From: Isoperla grammatica
Lineage: Eukaryota; Arthropoda; Insecta; Plecoptera; Perlodidae
Direction: 5' to 3'
Length of the DNA: 64,000 nt
Assembly: GCA_945910005.1 (NCBI GenBank)
Contig: OX246743.1
Coordinates: 41,843,461-41,907,460, forward strand
Positions 24,975-36,500 of the stretch are shown piece after piece. Position numbers and translations under genes: made by a program. How positions within the stretch are numbered: the stretch's first letter is position 1; each line of letters begins with the position of its first letter. The notes below the pieces were generated by a model. It was not told the DNA's origin. It saw nothing but the letters and a program-made list of their open reading frames with translations, and searched no databases.

Positions 24975-25395
24975 GTCTGATTGATAGATTGAATGTATGA
25001 ATGAATAAACGAGTGAATTAGTGAATAAATGGATGAATGGAAGTTGAGTTAATGAATTAATAAGTGAATTAATGGATGGTTGAATGGATGGATGGATGAA
25101 TGGATAGATCGATTGGTTAATGCATGAATGAATGAGTTAATACATGATTGAATGGAAGTTGAGTTAATGAATGGATGAATGAATGGATGGCTGAATGAAT
25201 GGATTGATGGATGGATGGATGAAAAGATGGATGGATAGCTGATGGATCGATTGAATGAGTGAATTAATATATGAATGGATGCATGTGTGACAGAATTTGG
25301 GAATGAACAATTAATGTTTAGATAAGATGGTTGAATAAAATAAATGAATGGACAAATGGACAAATGACCAAATGACAAATGAATGAGCGATTGGT
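24975..25395. repeat. Degenerate TGAATGGA/ATGG minisatellite
   Basis: Repeated GAATGAATGGATGG-like sequence over about 420 bp. The long minus-strand frame across it (25049-25594) is Ser/His/Ile/Pro-rich repeat translation, not a protein family I recognise. Confidence 0.9.
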
Positions 25396-26027
25396 TGAAC
25401 AACTGACTTACACCGTCTTGTGATTGCCAAACGATATACTTTAAATACCCTCTAAACCCAAACATACATGCAGAGTCATTAGTACCAACCACTGAAGCTT
25501 CTGTATAAGTCAGAAAGCCCCACCGTTCCACGAGCCTTTGCTCGACCCTAGCGCAGGTTTCGTCTCTTCTGTGACGTAGTTGGGCCACTTCCACACATTA
25601 TCGCAGCCTATTCAATGTTAGCCCGATGTTCAAATAAACTCCACAGTTGTAATTTATGACCATAGTTAATACTGTGCGAGGTTTTTAATGTGCTAGATGT
25701 TTGTGACGATGGAAACAAAACGTTGGCAACCTTGTCCTCCGCCCTCTTAAAGCATGTGCGATATACTGGGATTAAAACAACCAATTCATTCGGATACCGG
25801 GGGATTTAATTTGGTACTTAATTGTGTTTAAACTTGTAGGCATTATTATAAAATCAGATGTTAGCTGTAAAGTGGTTCCATAACAATCTTGTAAGTGCCA
25901 ATCAGCAGGTGAAGTTATCAAACACTGACATTTAATTGGCTATACCTCACTCATCTATGAAGTCAGCATCATTAAGGTGGTTATGAAACGTCGTTAGACC
26001 TACCTATAAACAAATTACTACAACGTG
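25396..26027. other. Unannotated stretch
   Basis: GC content is somewhat higher near 25500-25570. No coding evidence beyond the artefactual frame extending from the minisatellite. Confidence 0.4.
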
Positions 26028-26142
26028 TTATTTGAAACGCTGTTGTTGAAACGAGCCAGTGATTGTGAACTTGATTCATTCGTACCCTTTGGTTATCGAG
26101 CTCACAACCACAAGCTCATTTAGACAACAGCGTTTCAAATAA
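26028..26142. mobile_element. Small foldback with 19-bp inverted ends
   Basis: TTATTTGAAACGCTGTTGT at the left is matched in reverse complement at the right. The total of 115 bp with no coding content is consistent with a tiny MITE. Confidence 0.65.
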
Positions 26143-26705
26143 AACTTTGTAATTTTTTTTATAGATACAATTAACGTCGTCCGACATGATAGTAAAGCTA
26201 ACAAAGTTCTTACACAATTTTGTGTCATATTCAATCCTAATATTCGAACAAATTCGGTCATTTGAATGATATTAACGGAACCAGAGGGTCACACATGACT
26301 GTTAAGAGGGTAGATATGACTATTTTATTTTTCATAATTACAAAATCTGTAAATAATTTGGAAACGTAATAAGCAGATGGGAGGTTGCCAATGAATTACA
26401 GATTACAACGGTGAAATCGAATCGGAAATCGGATGAAAATCGAATGAGTTACGACGGATGGAAGTGAGGCGTTGTTTTTCGTGCGTTGCCAGATCTACGT
26501 CACGAGGAAAACGGCAACTGCGCTGAGGGCTAAATAAATGCTCGTAGAACAATGAGATTTTTTTCACTCTACATTCAGGATCTTAAACGTCTAATTACCT
26601 TGCATGTTCGAATAGGTTTAGAAAGCCAATATGGATCAACTCAGTGGATCGACAGTGATTTTTATATCGATCATGTACCCTCCTTGTTATATTATATATT
26701 TATTT
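26143..26705. other. Unannotated stretch
   Basis: No gene recognised; only short frames without motifs. Confidence 0.4.
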
Positions 26706-26830
26706 TGTTTAACGACGCACTTGAAAGTGGGGTTATACTGCGTCGGCCTTTTAGTCGCCTCGTACGACAGGCAGCGCTACCCTGGACCTATTCTACCCCG
26801 GGCCCAGACGGGGCGAGAGTATTCATATTC
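26706..26830. repeat. SINE-like element piece (GTCGCC core family)
   Basis: TTTAACGACGCACTTGAAAG, TTTTAGTCGCC, ACGACAGGCAGCGCTACCCT and a CTACCCCGGGCCCAGACGGG end. This is the best preserved copy of the family. Its TTTAACGACG...ACTTG start is the reverse complement of the tail seen in the second SINE-like family (61515, 62815). Confidence 0.75.
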
Positions 26831-27030
26831 ACACCTAATTAATATCCTACAAGAAATGATAGCAAAAGAATTCAAATACGTTAATTCGAAAATTAATTTG
26901 TGAATTCAATATAAGTACATACACTAAAAAAGTTATGTTACGAAAACAAAGAACCAACAATGAACCTGTTTTAAGAAAATGGTGGGAACGAGAAAATAAA
27001 AAAATTAAGTTGGTACAATTGGACTCGGTT

Positions 27031-27074
27031 ATGACGTAAGCATGTGTTTGCCGTTGCTGACGTCATAGCCGAGT
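27031..27074. repeat. Short palindrome
   Basis: ACTCGGTTATGACGT and ACGTCATAGCCGAGT are inverted copies (one mismatch) around a 14-nt centre just downstream of the lipase gene. Confidence 0.7.
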
Positions 27075-27277
27075 GTAGGAATACCAACATACTTTCAGCG
27101 CTCGTGTTGCCGTGGAAATATCTATGTCATAGCGAGAGTAGGTTTGCAGAATAGCTCAATCTACTAGCAAGACTATTGTACTACGTTTCTTCACAGACTC
27201 AGCGCCAAGCACAAAAATGAGTGTCAGGTACACGATTAAAGTTCATACTTACATACCCTGCACGAAAGGGTCAATAT

Positions 27278-27551
27278 TTATCGACTTATTGTAAGTGAAT
27301 CCAATTTCAAGTTCTTTATCCCCTTGTAGGCAAAGAATCCCGTGATAACAATCGCCACCGGAATACCGTAGATTACCGAGAAAGTAATGAGCTTTTCTTT
27401 GGTACTTGCCAGCTTTGGCTTGACTTGTGGTGTCTGCTCCGTTGAGTTGAAGGTCGTGTTCATCCAGGTGTGGCCGTGGTGTAGCTCAGGGGTGGGCAAC
27501 GTGCCGTAGGGGGGTGAGTCGCGCGTGCGCAGGAAGAAACTCCCCTCGGCG
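27278..27551 (-). CDS. Lipase exon 7: C-terminal stalk and transmembrane helix
   Basis: The acceptor follows a strong T-rich tract (TTTTTCTTGCCGCAG). It encodes FFLRTR (a conserved strand motif near the end of invertebrate members), a Thr/Pro-rich stalk with sequons, a 22-residue hydrophobic helix starting LITFSVIYG, a Lys-rich stop-transfer region and TAA at 27278. Confidence 0.82.
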
Positions 27552-30500
27552 CTGCGGCAAGAAAAAAAACATACACTTTAATTTCATTTTTTTATTTATT
27601 GTACCATATTGTTGAAGGTGTATTTTTTAAACTTGATCACAAATGAACAAAGCTGCAAAGCACTGAAGCAATATAAAAAAGTGAACCTATACACTTAAAC
27701 TTGATCGATTGAGGATGCTTAATCCAAACATTTGTATGTGTTATATTTTTAAACATTGTTTTATACCCCAGTTTTACTTTCTTGTTTTCAAATTTCTCCT
27801 GCCCAGGGGCTGCAGCTACGTTACGTGTCCTACCGCAGATCTATGCCAGTGGAAGCGTATACCTCTGGTAGGGCCAACGGACAGGTCTAGGGGGGTGGGG
27901 GGTGGGGGGGGAGAAGTCAGACTATAGCAGTGCACATCCTCCGCTTTTCTTTTTCCTCCCCTTTCCTTGTAACTCCCCTTTACACATCCTACTTTTCCCT
28001 TCCTCCAAACACCCAAAGACGTCATATGATCATAGTTGTCGAGTACGCCTTTTAACACCCAATCATTGTATAGATAATTATTTTATTGTAGTTAAGGCCA
28101 GTGTAGGGCACAATGCCCTCTTTAGCCTGATGAGGAATGATTGATGAATGATAATGAGAAAGGAAGGAGGGGAAGCCCGGTACCGGCACGCAACCTACTC
28201 CTGACGCAAAGCACCAAGGGGACCATCGGCTTTACGTCCCATCCGAAAGGACGGTGTACCTTTGACCAGTCATATAGGTTCCTCCAGTAACCTGGACTGC
28301 CGAGCAGTTGACAAGAAGAACGAAGCTTTCGAACCCTCCAATCTGATCTAACCAACGGTAACTAGTGTTTACCTGTTATCGGCGCCCGCTCCCATGAAGG
28401 CTGTCTGGTTGAAAGAGCACGAGGTGTTGTGACTCGACGCGTTCACATACTCTTCCCATGAGCTGCACCGCTGAGCGGGGAAGCTGCTGGGTCTGTACAC
28501 TGACTCGACGTAGTAGCACACGGCCATCAGGTGGCTGCAGTGTACTGAAACAACAGCAACCTGGTTGTTAAAGAAAGAATGTCTATGTTTAAAGTTAATT
28601 CACCGTTTGAGTCCTGGGTAGAATAGGGCAAGAGTAGTTCTGCCTATCGTAAGAGGCTACAAAGGGATTGACGTTATATCACATTGTAGTTGAGTATGTC
28701 ACTCTATAAAATTAAGCTGCAATGAAGTAGTTACTAGTTAGCTAGTAAAGTGAACTCATTTGTTTTAATTTTATGAAATGAATTATATCTTCGATGAATG
28801 GTAGACTCGATGGTGATTTCATTATAAAATATGATTTGATTTGTCATCCCCTGAAAACTAGGAGCGTTCTTCCACATCAAAATTTGGATTGAAAATTAGA
28901 TAATTACATTGTCACCTTCCTCACCCACCTCACAGTAACTTTACTACGTCACTTGAATGTGGCGTTAATACCAGAAGGTGTTAAAATACACCGTCGATCT
29001 TCTAAAGCTCTTGAATCAATTATTCTATTATCAAACTGCACTCACGTGGTTCAAGGGTGCGGTTACCCCCCATGCAGGCGGGCTGGGGGTTGTGGCCCCC
29101 ATTGGGGTAGAAGTCTGCGTGGCCCAGTGGGGCCTGGAAACCCAGGAACACCAGCTCGGTGTGGACCACGGAGACAAACTCGGCGTCTGTCTTGTCCAGG
29201 CGTCGGTGAAGCGGGTACCTGGAGAACAGGGGCTGGGCCGGGTCCAGACCTGTAGAGCAATACAGACATACAGACATAGGTGTAGCGGGTACCTGGAGAA
29301 CAGGGGCTGGGCCGGGTCCAGACCTGTAGAGCAATACAGACATACAGACATAGGTGTAGCGGGTACCTGGAGAACAGGGGCTGGGCCGGGTCCAGACCTG
29401 TAGAGCAATACAGACATACAGACATAGGTGTAGCGGGTACCTGGAGAACAGGGGCTGGGCCGGGTCCAGACCTGTAGAGCAATACAGACATACAGACATA
29501 GGTGTAGCGGGTACCTGGAGAACAGGGGCTGGGCCGGGTCCAGACCTGTAGAGCAATACAGACATAGGTGTAGCGGGTACCTGGAGAACAGGGGCTGCGC
29601 CGGGTCCAGACCTGTAGAGCAATAGTGGGGCGTTATATTGCACATTAAAACACTCATTTGCTGTATTTTTTCATTTTTTTTTTTACTTGACATTGCCAAA
29701 TTTGTGAATAGCATTGATTGGTTTAAGAAATCTTGTTATCGTAGACATTTAGAAATGTATTATGTCTGGATGTAAAGAAGTCCTCTACTTTGAGGAAGTA
29801 GCCCCTAAATGTTTAGTGTGCCAACCGTGGCGGTATTTTATTTAAGGAATTTGTTTTAATTTTGGAAACAAGCGAAATCAATTCTATAACAATTGGGGTT
29901 GCTGGTTTTCCAGGAAACATCTCTTCATCCGGAATGTTTTGTTTTACGAGTTATAAAAAAGGGAAAAATAGCTTTCTAACATAAAATTGCAATACGTAGA
30001 TAGATAAGGCCAATGTAAGTGAACAGAACGAACACAGTATTGGTCTTAGCAAAGAAATACCACGTTCAAAATAATTGTCCCGGGTTCAAATCCCGGTACA
30101 GGCACAAGTTTTTTAACTTCCAATAAGGATTTAGTTTTATTACTTCTTGGGTTAGGAATAAGTAAACGGTGACTTTGGAGCCGTCCTAGCAACGAAGCAC
30201 TCAATAAATTCAAAGTTGTTCTGAATCGGCCTTGTTGATTCTGACATTTGTCCGCGGGTGTTCGCACTGTCCAATCACTGATTCCTATGTTTCGTATTTG
30301 AAATATCAATTTTTGATTGGTTATCGATCACTCGTCGATGGTGTTCGGAACCTACAGGGTTGGTTTAGTCGCTTTAAATTAAAGTCCCCCACTGCAAATC
30401 AGCTTCATTACTGAGTAGGTAGACTCTAAATGTGAATTTATTTATTTTTATTCATTTATCTTGTTCTAATTGTATTTAGTTTTCTAGAAACGATACATTT

Positions 30501-33500
30501 GAACAGTCTCGGTGAAACCATGAGAGCTCATCATTCAGTAACCAGCCGCGCATAAACCGCCCTACCAACCCTTCAAACGATGTTTACTCGCGCGATGCGA
30601 CTAAATGGTGTTTCCACGTTCAATTATGTAAATTATGTTGAAAGCAAACGTTGAACACATATCCCGGCATGAAGCCAGTTAACAGAAACCTGCCTATTTG
30701 TGAACTGAGTCGTATATTCCCGTGCGTTTGTGTATCTTTGACGGAAATGTATACGGTTTCACTCGGGAGGTATGTTATACGTGAGTTTGCGATTTACAAT
30801 GACACCGAAAAATACATATGGATTATTTTATTTCACAAAACAGGCATGAATTGGTCAATTTTGGATCAGAAAATGTCAAAATTGAATCACTTCAAAAACG
30901 CCCAAATTTGTACAATCCGGTATTTTGGTTTATTCGTGTTTTTATGGACAAAAACATGAGTAATAAGATGGTTTAAAATTTTAATCAAGCCACATTTGTT
31001 AATTTTGTTAGACATACATATATTATGCCTGACGTGGTTCAATCAAAGTTCTGAAGATTGAAGAAAAAAAATGAAAGTAGCCAGTCTCCGTGAATGAAAA
31101 GCTACAGATGAGAAAATACATTGTACGCGTGAATAAGCCCTAAATTTGTTAATTCCTTTCATCGTCTTCTTCTTCTATCACCCCTCATCGTCTCGAACAT
31201 CACGGTTGCAATAATAAAGACATAAAGCAACAACAAGAGGGATAAAGAAGAGTGGTGTGTTCATTTTTGTGTAGATAAAGGACCGATTGGTGTCGTATTA
31301 TGACCCGTTCTGACGACAAGTTGTAGAAAAGTACTTCCGGTTAGAAGAGGGGCCGAATATTCTCCAGATCATATTGAAGCACGTTTCATTTTACGAGTGC
31401 GTCCAATGACGTAAGAGCAGCGGGATACATAACACTGCGGGGGGGGGGGGGGGGCGCATTGACGGAACGGCAGACTCCAGGAGTTAATCCCAGAGACTTT
31501 TCCGGACTGCTTTTCCTTCTAGTGAAGAATTTCCATGAGCTCGAGATGGCTTAAAAATGCTAATAAACTGAACTGGCTATTCATACACAACACGGCATAT
31601 TAGATTGGTCCGTTCTTGAGCTCTCGCTTTGAGCGCGTTTAAAGAAAGTATAGATGAAAATGGAAAATAAGCCGAGTCAAACTTTATTCAATATTTTAAA
31701 ATATCTCTTAAAATTGTTTATAGTAAAATCACTACAATACAACGTTTACAAAACTCACACTCACAAACATGCGTAATATTTCGGCAGCATCCGCTGCCTT
31801 CCTCAGACTCGAGGGTACTCTGACGAAGGCAGTGGGTGCTGACGAAATATTACGAAATTTGTCAGTGCAAATTTTATAACCGTATTTCCAAGTGATTTTA
31901 TTACACGTGTCAAGACAATGAGACCTGGTTTTATCAAAATAATTCATAATATACAATAACTTAGAAGAACACATTCCTAGAACAATTAGGTTTCCATTTC
32001 TACTCGGTTGACAATAAGGTATATCAATGTCCCCTGTAGAATAGCACGCAACGCAACCGTGAATAATGTATACGCGTGCCTTGAGAGTGGCATTGCGATG
32101 CATCGCTTTGTTGTTGTTGTTGTCGTTGTTATGCATTATACCACAACACGGCTACTGGAGGTCGTGATTACGATGAAGGTCAAATGTATAACGTACAGTG
32201 TATGTTACATATTGTGGCGTATTGTATACATGATCGGTTACTTTTCAATGATATTACATTCAGTGATTACACTTGCGAAGTAGCCGACGGCAGCGCCATT
32301 GTTTTGCTCCTATCGGCAATGTCACGCCCTAACGAGTGCGTGATTTTCAGATTCGATAAAGAAGGTCTCTTTCCCAGAGGACAACTTCTTTATCGATTAT
32401 AATGTGAACACACTCAACAGAGCACGTTTTCTCCGCTGTTTTGAACGCGTTACAGTCTACTTTGGAAGCCTATAGTACCGGTACTGTTCAAACTGTGTAG
32501 TGGAGTGTGTACAATTCCCTACCTGTGATGCGGGACAAACTGCGATTGGTCTGCGCGCGAAAGAAGGTCCCTGCCATACCGGCAACGTGCCAACTGTGAT
32601 TGTGCCTACCTGTGATGCGGGACCAACTGCGATTGGTCTGCGCGTGAAAGAAGGTCCCTGCCATACCGGCCACGTGCCAACTGTGCATTGTGCCTACCTG
32701 TGATGCGGGACAAACTGCGATTGGTCTGCGCGCGAAAGAAAGTCCCTGCCATACCGGCCACGTGCCAACTGTGTATTGTGCCTACCTGTGATGCGGGACA
32801 AACTGCGATTGGTCTGCGCGCGAAAGAAGGTCCCTGCCATACCGGCAACGTGCCAACTGTGCATTGTGCCTACCTGTGATGCGGGACAAACTGCGATTGG
32901 TCTGCGCGCGAAAGAAGGTCCCTGCCATACCGGCAACGTGCCAACTGTGCATTGTCCCTACCTGGGATGCGGGACAAACTGCGATTGGTCTGCGCGCGAA
33001 AGAAGGTCCCTGCCATACCGGCAACGTGCCAACTGTGCATTGTCCCTACCTGGGATGCGGGACAAACTGCGATTGGTCTGCGCGCGAAAGAAGGTCCCTG
33101 CCATACCGGCAACGTGCCAACTGTGCATTGTGCCTACCTGTGATGCGGGACAAACTGCGATTGGTCTGCGCGCGAAAGAAGGTCCCTGCCATACCGGCAA
33201 CGTGCCAACTGTGCATTGTGCCTACCTGTGATGCGGGTCAAACTGCGATTGGTCTGCGCGCGAAAGTTGGTCCCTGCCATACCGGCAACGTGCTAACTGT
33301 GCATTGTGCCTACCTGTGATGCGGGACAAACTGCGATTGGTCTGCGCGCGTAAGAAGGTCCCTGCCATACCGGCCACGTGCCAACTGCATTGTGCCTACC
33401 TGTGATGCGGGACAAACTGCGATTGGTCTGCGCGCGAAAGAAGGTCCCTGCCATACCGGCAACGTGCCAACTGTGCATTGTGCCTACCTGTGATGCGGGT

Positions 33501-36500
33501 CAAACTGCGATTGGTCTGCGCGCGAAAGAAGGTCCCTGCCATACCGGCAACGTGCCAACTGTGCATTGTGCCTACCTGTGATGCGGGACAAAATGCGATT
33601 GGTCTGCGCGCGAAAGAAGGTCCCTGCCATACCGGCAAAGTGCCAACTGTGCATTGTGCCTACCTGTGATGCGGGACAAACTGCGATTGGTCTGCGCGCG
33701 AAAGAAGGTCCCTGCCATACCGGCAACGTGCCAACTGTGTATTGTGCCTACCTGTGATGCGGGACAAACTGCGATTGGTCTGCGCGCGTAAGAAGGTCCC
33801 TGCCATACCGGCAACGTGCCAACTGTGCATTGTGCCTAACTGTGATGCGGGACAAACTGCGATTGGTCTGCGCGCGAAAGAAGGCCCCTGCCATACCGGC
33901 AACGTGCCAACTGTGCATTGTGCCTAACTGTGATGCGGGACAAACTGCGATTGGTCTGCGCGCGTAAGAAGGTCCCTGCCATACCGGCAACGTGCCAACT
34001 GTGCATTGTGCCTAACTGTGATGCGGGACAAACTGCGATTGGTCTGCGCGCGTAAGAAGGTCCCTGCCATACCGGCAACGTGCCAACTGTGCATTGTGCC
34101 TACCTGTGATGCGGGTCAAACTGCGATTGGTCTGCGCGCGTAAGAAGGTCCCTGCCATACCGGCAACGTGCCAACTGTGCATTGTGCCTACCTGTGATGC
34201 GGGTCAAACTGCGATTGGTCTGCGCGCGTAAGAAGGTCCCTGCCATACCGGCAACGTGCCAACTGTGCATTGTGCCTACCTGTGATGCGGGACAAACTGC
34301 GATTGGTCTGCGCGCGTAAGAAGGTCCCTGCCATACCGGCAACGTGCCAACTGTGCATTGTGCCTACCTGTGATGCGGGTCAAACTGCGATTGGTCTGCG
34401 CCAGAAAGAAGGTCCCTGCCATACCGGCAACGTGCGCGCCGAGGCTGAACCCAATGAGATGGAAATCTTCCACCTTCGACGCCGACCGCTTGAGTAATTC
34501 CTTGATGAAGTCGGCGGTCCATTGGGCGACCACGGAGACGTTTTTGACGGCCGGGGTGTAGAAGGGCCCAACAGCCAGCGGGGCCCAGTCTACAGTTACC
34601 ACATTCACGTCCTCCATGAAGAGATGGGCTGAAACAAGTGTAGGCACGTTAAGTGGGCCCACTGGGCGACGTAGAAGGGCCCAACAGCCAGCGGGGCCCA
34701 GTCCATAGTGACCACATTCAAGTCCTCCATGAAGAGATGGACTGAAACAAGAGTTGGCACGTTAAGTGGGCCCACTGGGCGACGTGGAAGGGCCCAACAG
34801 CCAGCGGGGCCCAGTCTACAGTTACCACATTCACGTCCTCCATGTAGAGATGGGCTGAAACAAGTGTAGACACGTTAAGTGGGCCCACTGGACGACTTGG
34901 AAGGGCCCAACAGCCAGCGGGGCCCAGTCTACAGTTACCACATTTACGTCCTCCATGAAGAGATGGGCTGAAACAAGAGATAATTGTAATGACTTTCGTG
35001 GGACTACACGTTATAGGGTGCATACCAGCTTTACCTGCTGTGCCCCTCTTGAGGTAACTAACATAGGTATGATAGGGTGTTTGGATAGTTGGAAGGAATG
35101 TCCGAGGGCTGTTGAAGGACTCAATCCCAGCATTCGCTTTTACGACTGAAGAAAACCGTTCAGTTAGAACTGACGGGGGCCGGTATTGAACCGACGACCT
35201 CTCGAAAGTGTATCGTGTTTTTCCGCTGGGCCACAATACCCGCTTTATCGACCAACCCGCGTTCGAAGCGAATAATAACACGGGGTCTAGAATGTTTGTG
35301 GGACTTACCATCTCTTATCTCCTGCATGCGCTTGTTGCTGGCTCGTCCCTTGAAGCCGTGAATCAGGATGTACGTTCTCTTGGGCTCCCAGACGACCTGG
35401 AATAAGTCCTTACTGTCATTCCCCATGCGACAGTTCGCCTGGAGGGTGGAGTTGTTCAACCCCGTGTCTCTCAGACCCTGGCCGCAGTCTTGGTAGGTGT
35501 ACATCGTCTCCCGCGACAGATTATCGGTGGCGATCGGATGATTTCTGAAATAAGAATTAAAATCGTTTGTTATAATGGACCATTTTGAAAACTATCTACG
35601 ATTCTTTGTTTGATTCTCATTATTGTCATTCATAGTCAGCCCCTACACATAGGGGCGCCCATTGTTGCCAGGTAACAGATTCATGCAAGTTACTTCTCAT
35701 GTATAAAACAAATACATATCAACAACGGGTGTACGGGTAGGGACGACTACGAATACGGACCTTGATCTTTATGTACAACCATACTCAAAAATTAAAATTA
35801 ATAGATCAAGATCTGATATGCATCAATAAATCTTGACACTAATTTTTAATTGTTGTGTATTGTTGTTCTTGAAGAATAAAGGCGGGTTCACACAAAATGA
35901 CTAAGACTAACGATTAGTGTTTAAGACTAACGATTTAAGGTTTAACAGGGTTGAAGTATACGATTTATGTTTAAGCGTTAACAAACTTTTATAGTGATTA
36001 GTGTTTAAGAACGAGTGATTAAGAAAGTTGATTTTCGATTGTTGGCATTGTTGAAATACATTTGGGGATGGATGTTTCCGAGTACGTTGTTTTCCCAAGG
36101 CTTAATCACTCTATTGTTAGTCTTAGTCCATAGTCATTCTGTCTAAACGCGCCTTTAGAGAACCCTGAAAGAATCATACAAAGGGGCCCAGATCGTTTCT
36201 ATTCACAATTTATTTACACAAAAATTGGTTCGGTATTATTTAAGATTGATGATTTTCGTTACTTGGATATATATATTATTTACGAAAATGTACAGTAAGA
36301 AAACAAAAGCACGATTTTTTAAGACATCTTGGAAGTTGGGCATCTTCGAGCTTCCAGGCCCCGGAGGGTTAAAAGTTCTTGAAACTTTCCTTGTAAAATG
36401 CTAAACAGCTTATAAAATAATAATAAGCTTCTTACCTGTTGTAAAGAATGGCCTTGATTTGTTCCCGGGCTTCTGCTTCTGTACTTAGGTTCCCGAGCAC

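Noticed and set aside
25049..25594. 181-codon minus-strand frame
   Set aside because: Most of it covers the TGAATGGA minisatellite; no domain is recognisable.
29020..29714. Minus-strand open frames of 142-227 codons
   Set aside because: They read through the 74-bp acceptor array in different phases; only the part downstream of 29249 in one frame is lipase exon 5.
30651..30959. 102-codon plus-strand frame
   Set aside because: It lies inside lipase intron 4, has no recognisable motif and no coding-type base composition.
32488..34342. About twenty overlapping frames of 60-150 codons on both strands
   Set aside because: All are translations of the 88-bp repeat and end at repeat-spaced stops.
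32518..34435. CRISPR-like regular repeat
   Set aside because: The unit is continuous, with no unique spacers, and lies in a eukaryotic gene.
35160..35311. Upstream or downstream extension of lipase exon 3
   Set aside because: The frame runs on past 35309 into the tRNA-derived SINE; a clear GTAAGT donor ends the exon and the next exon is in phase.
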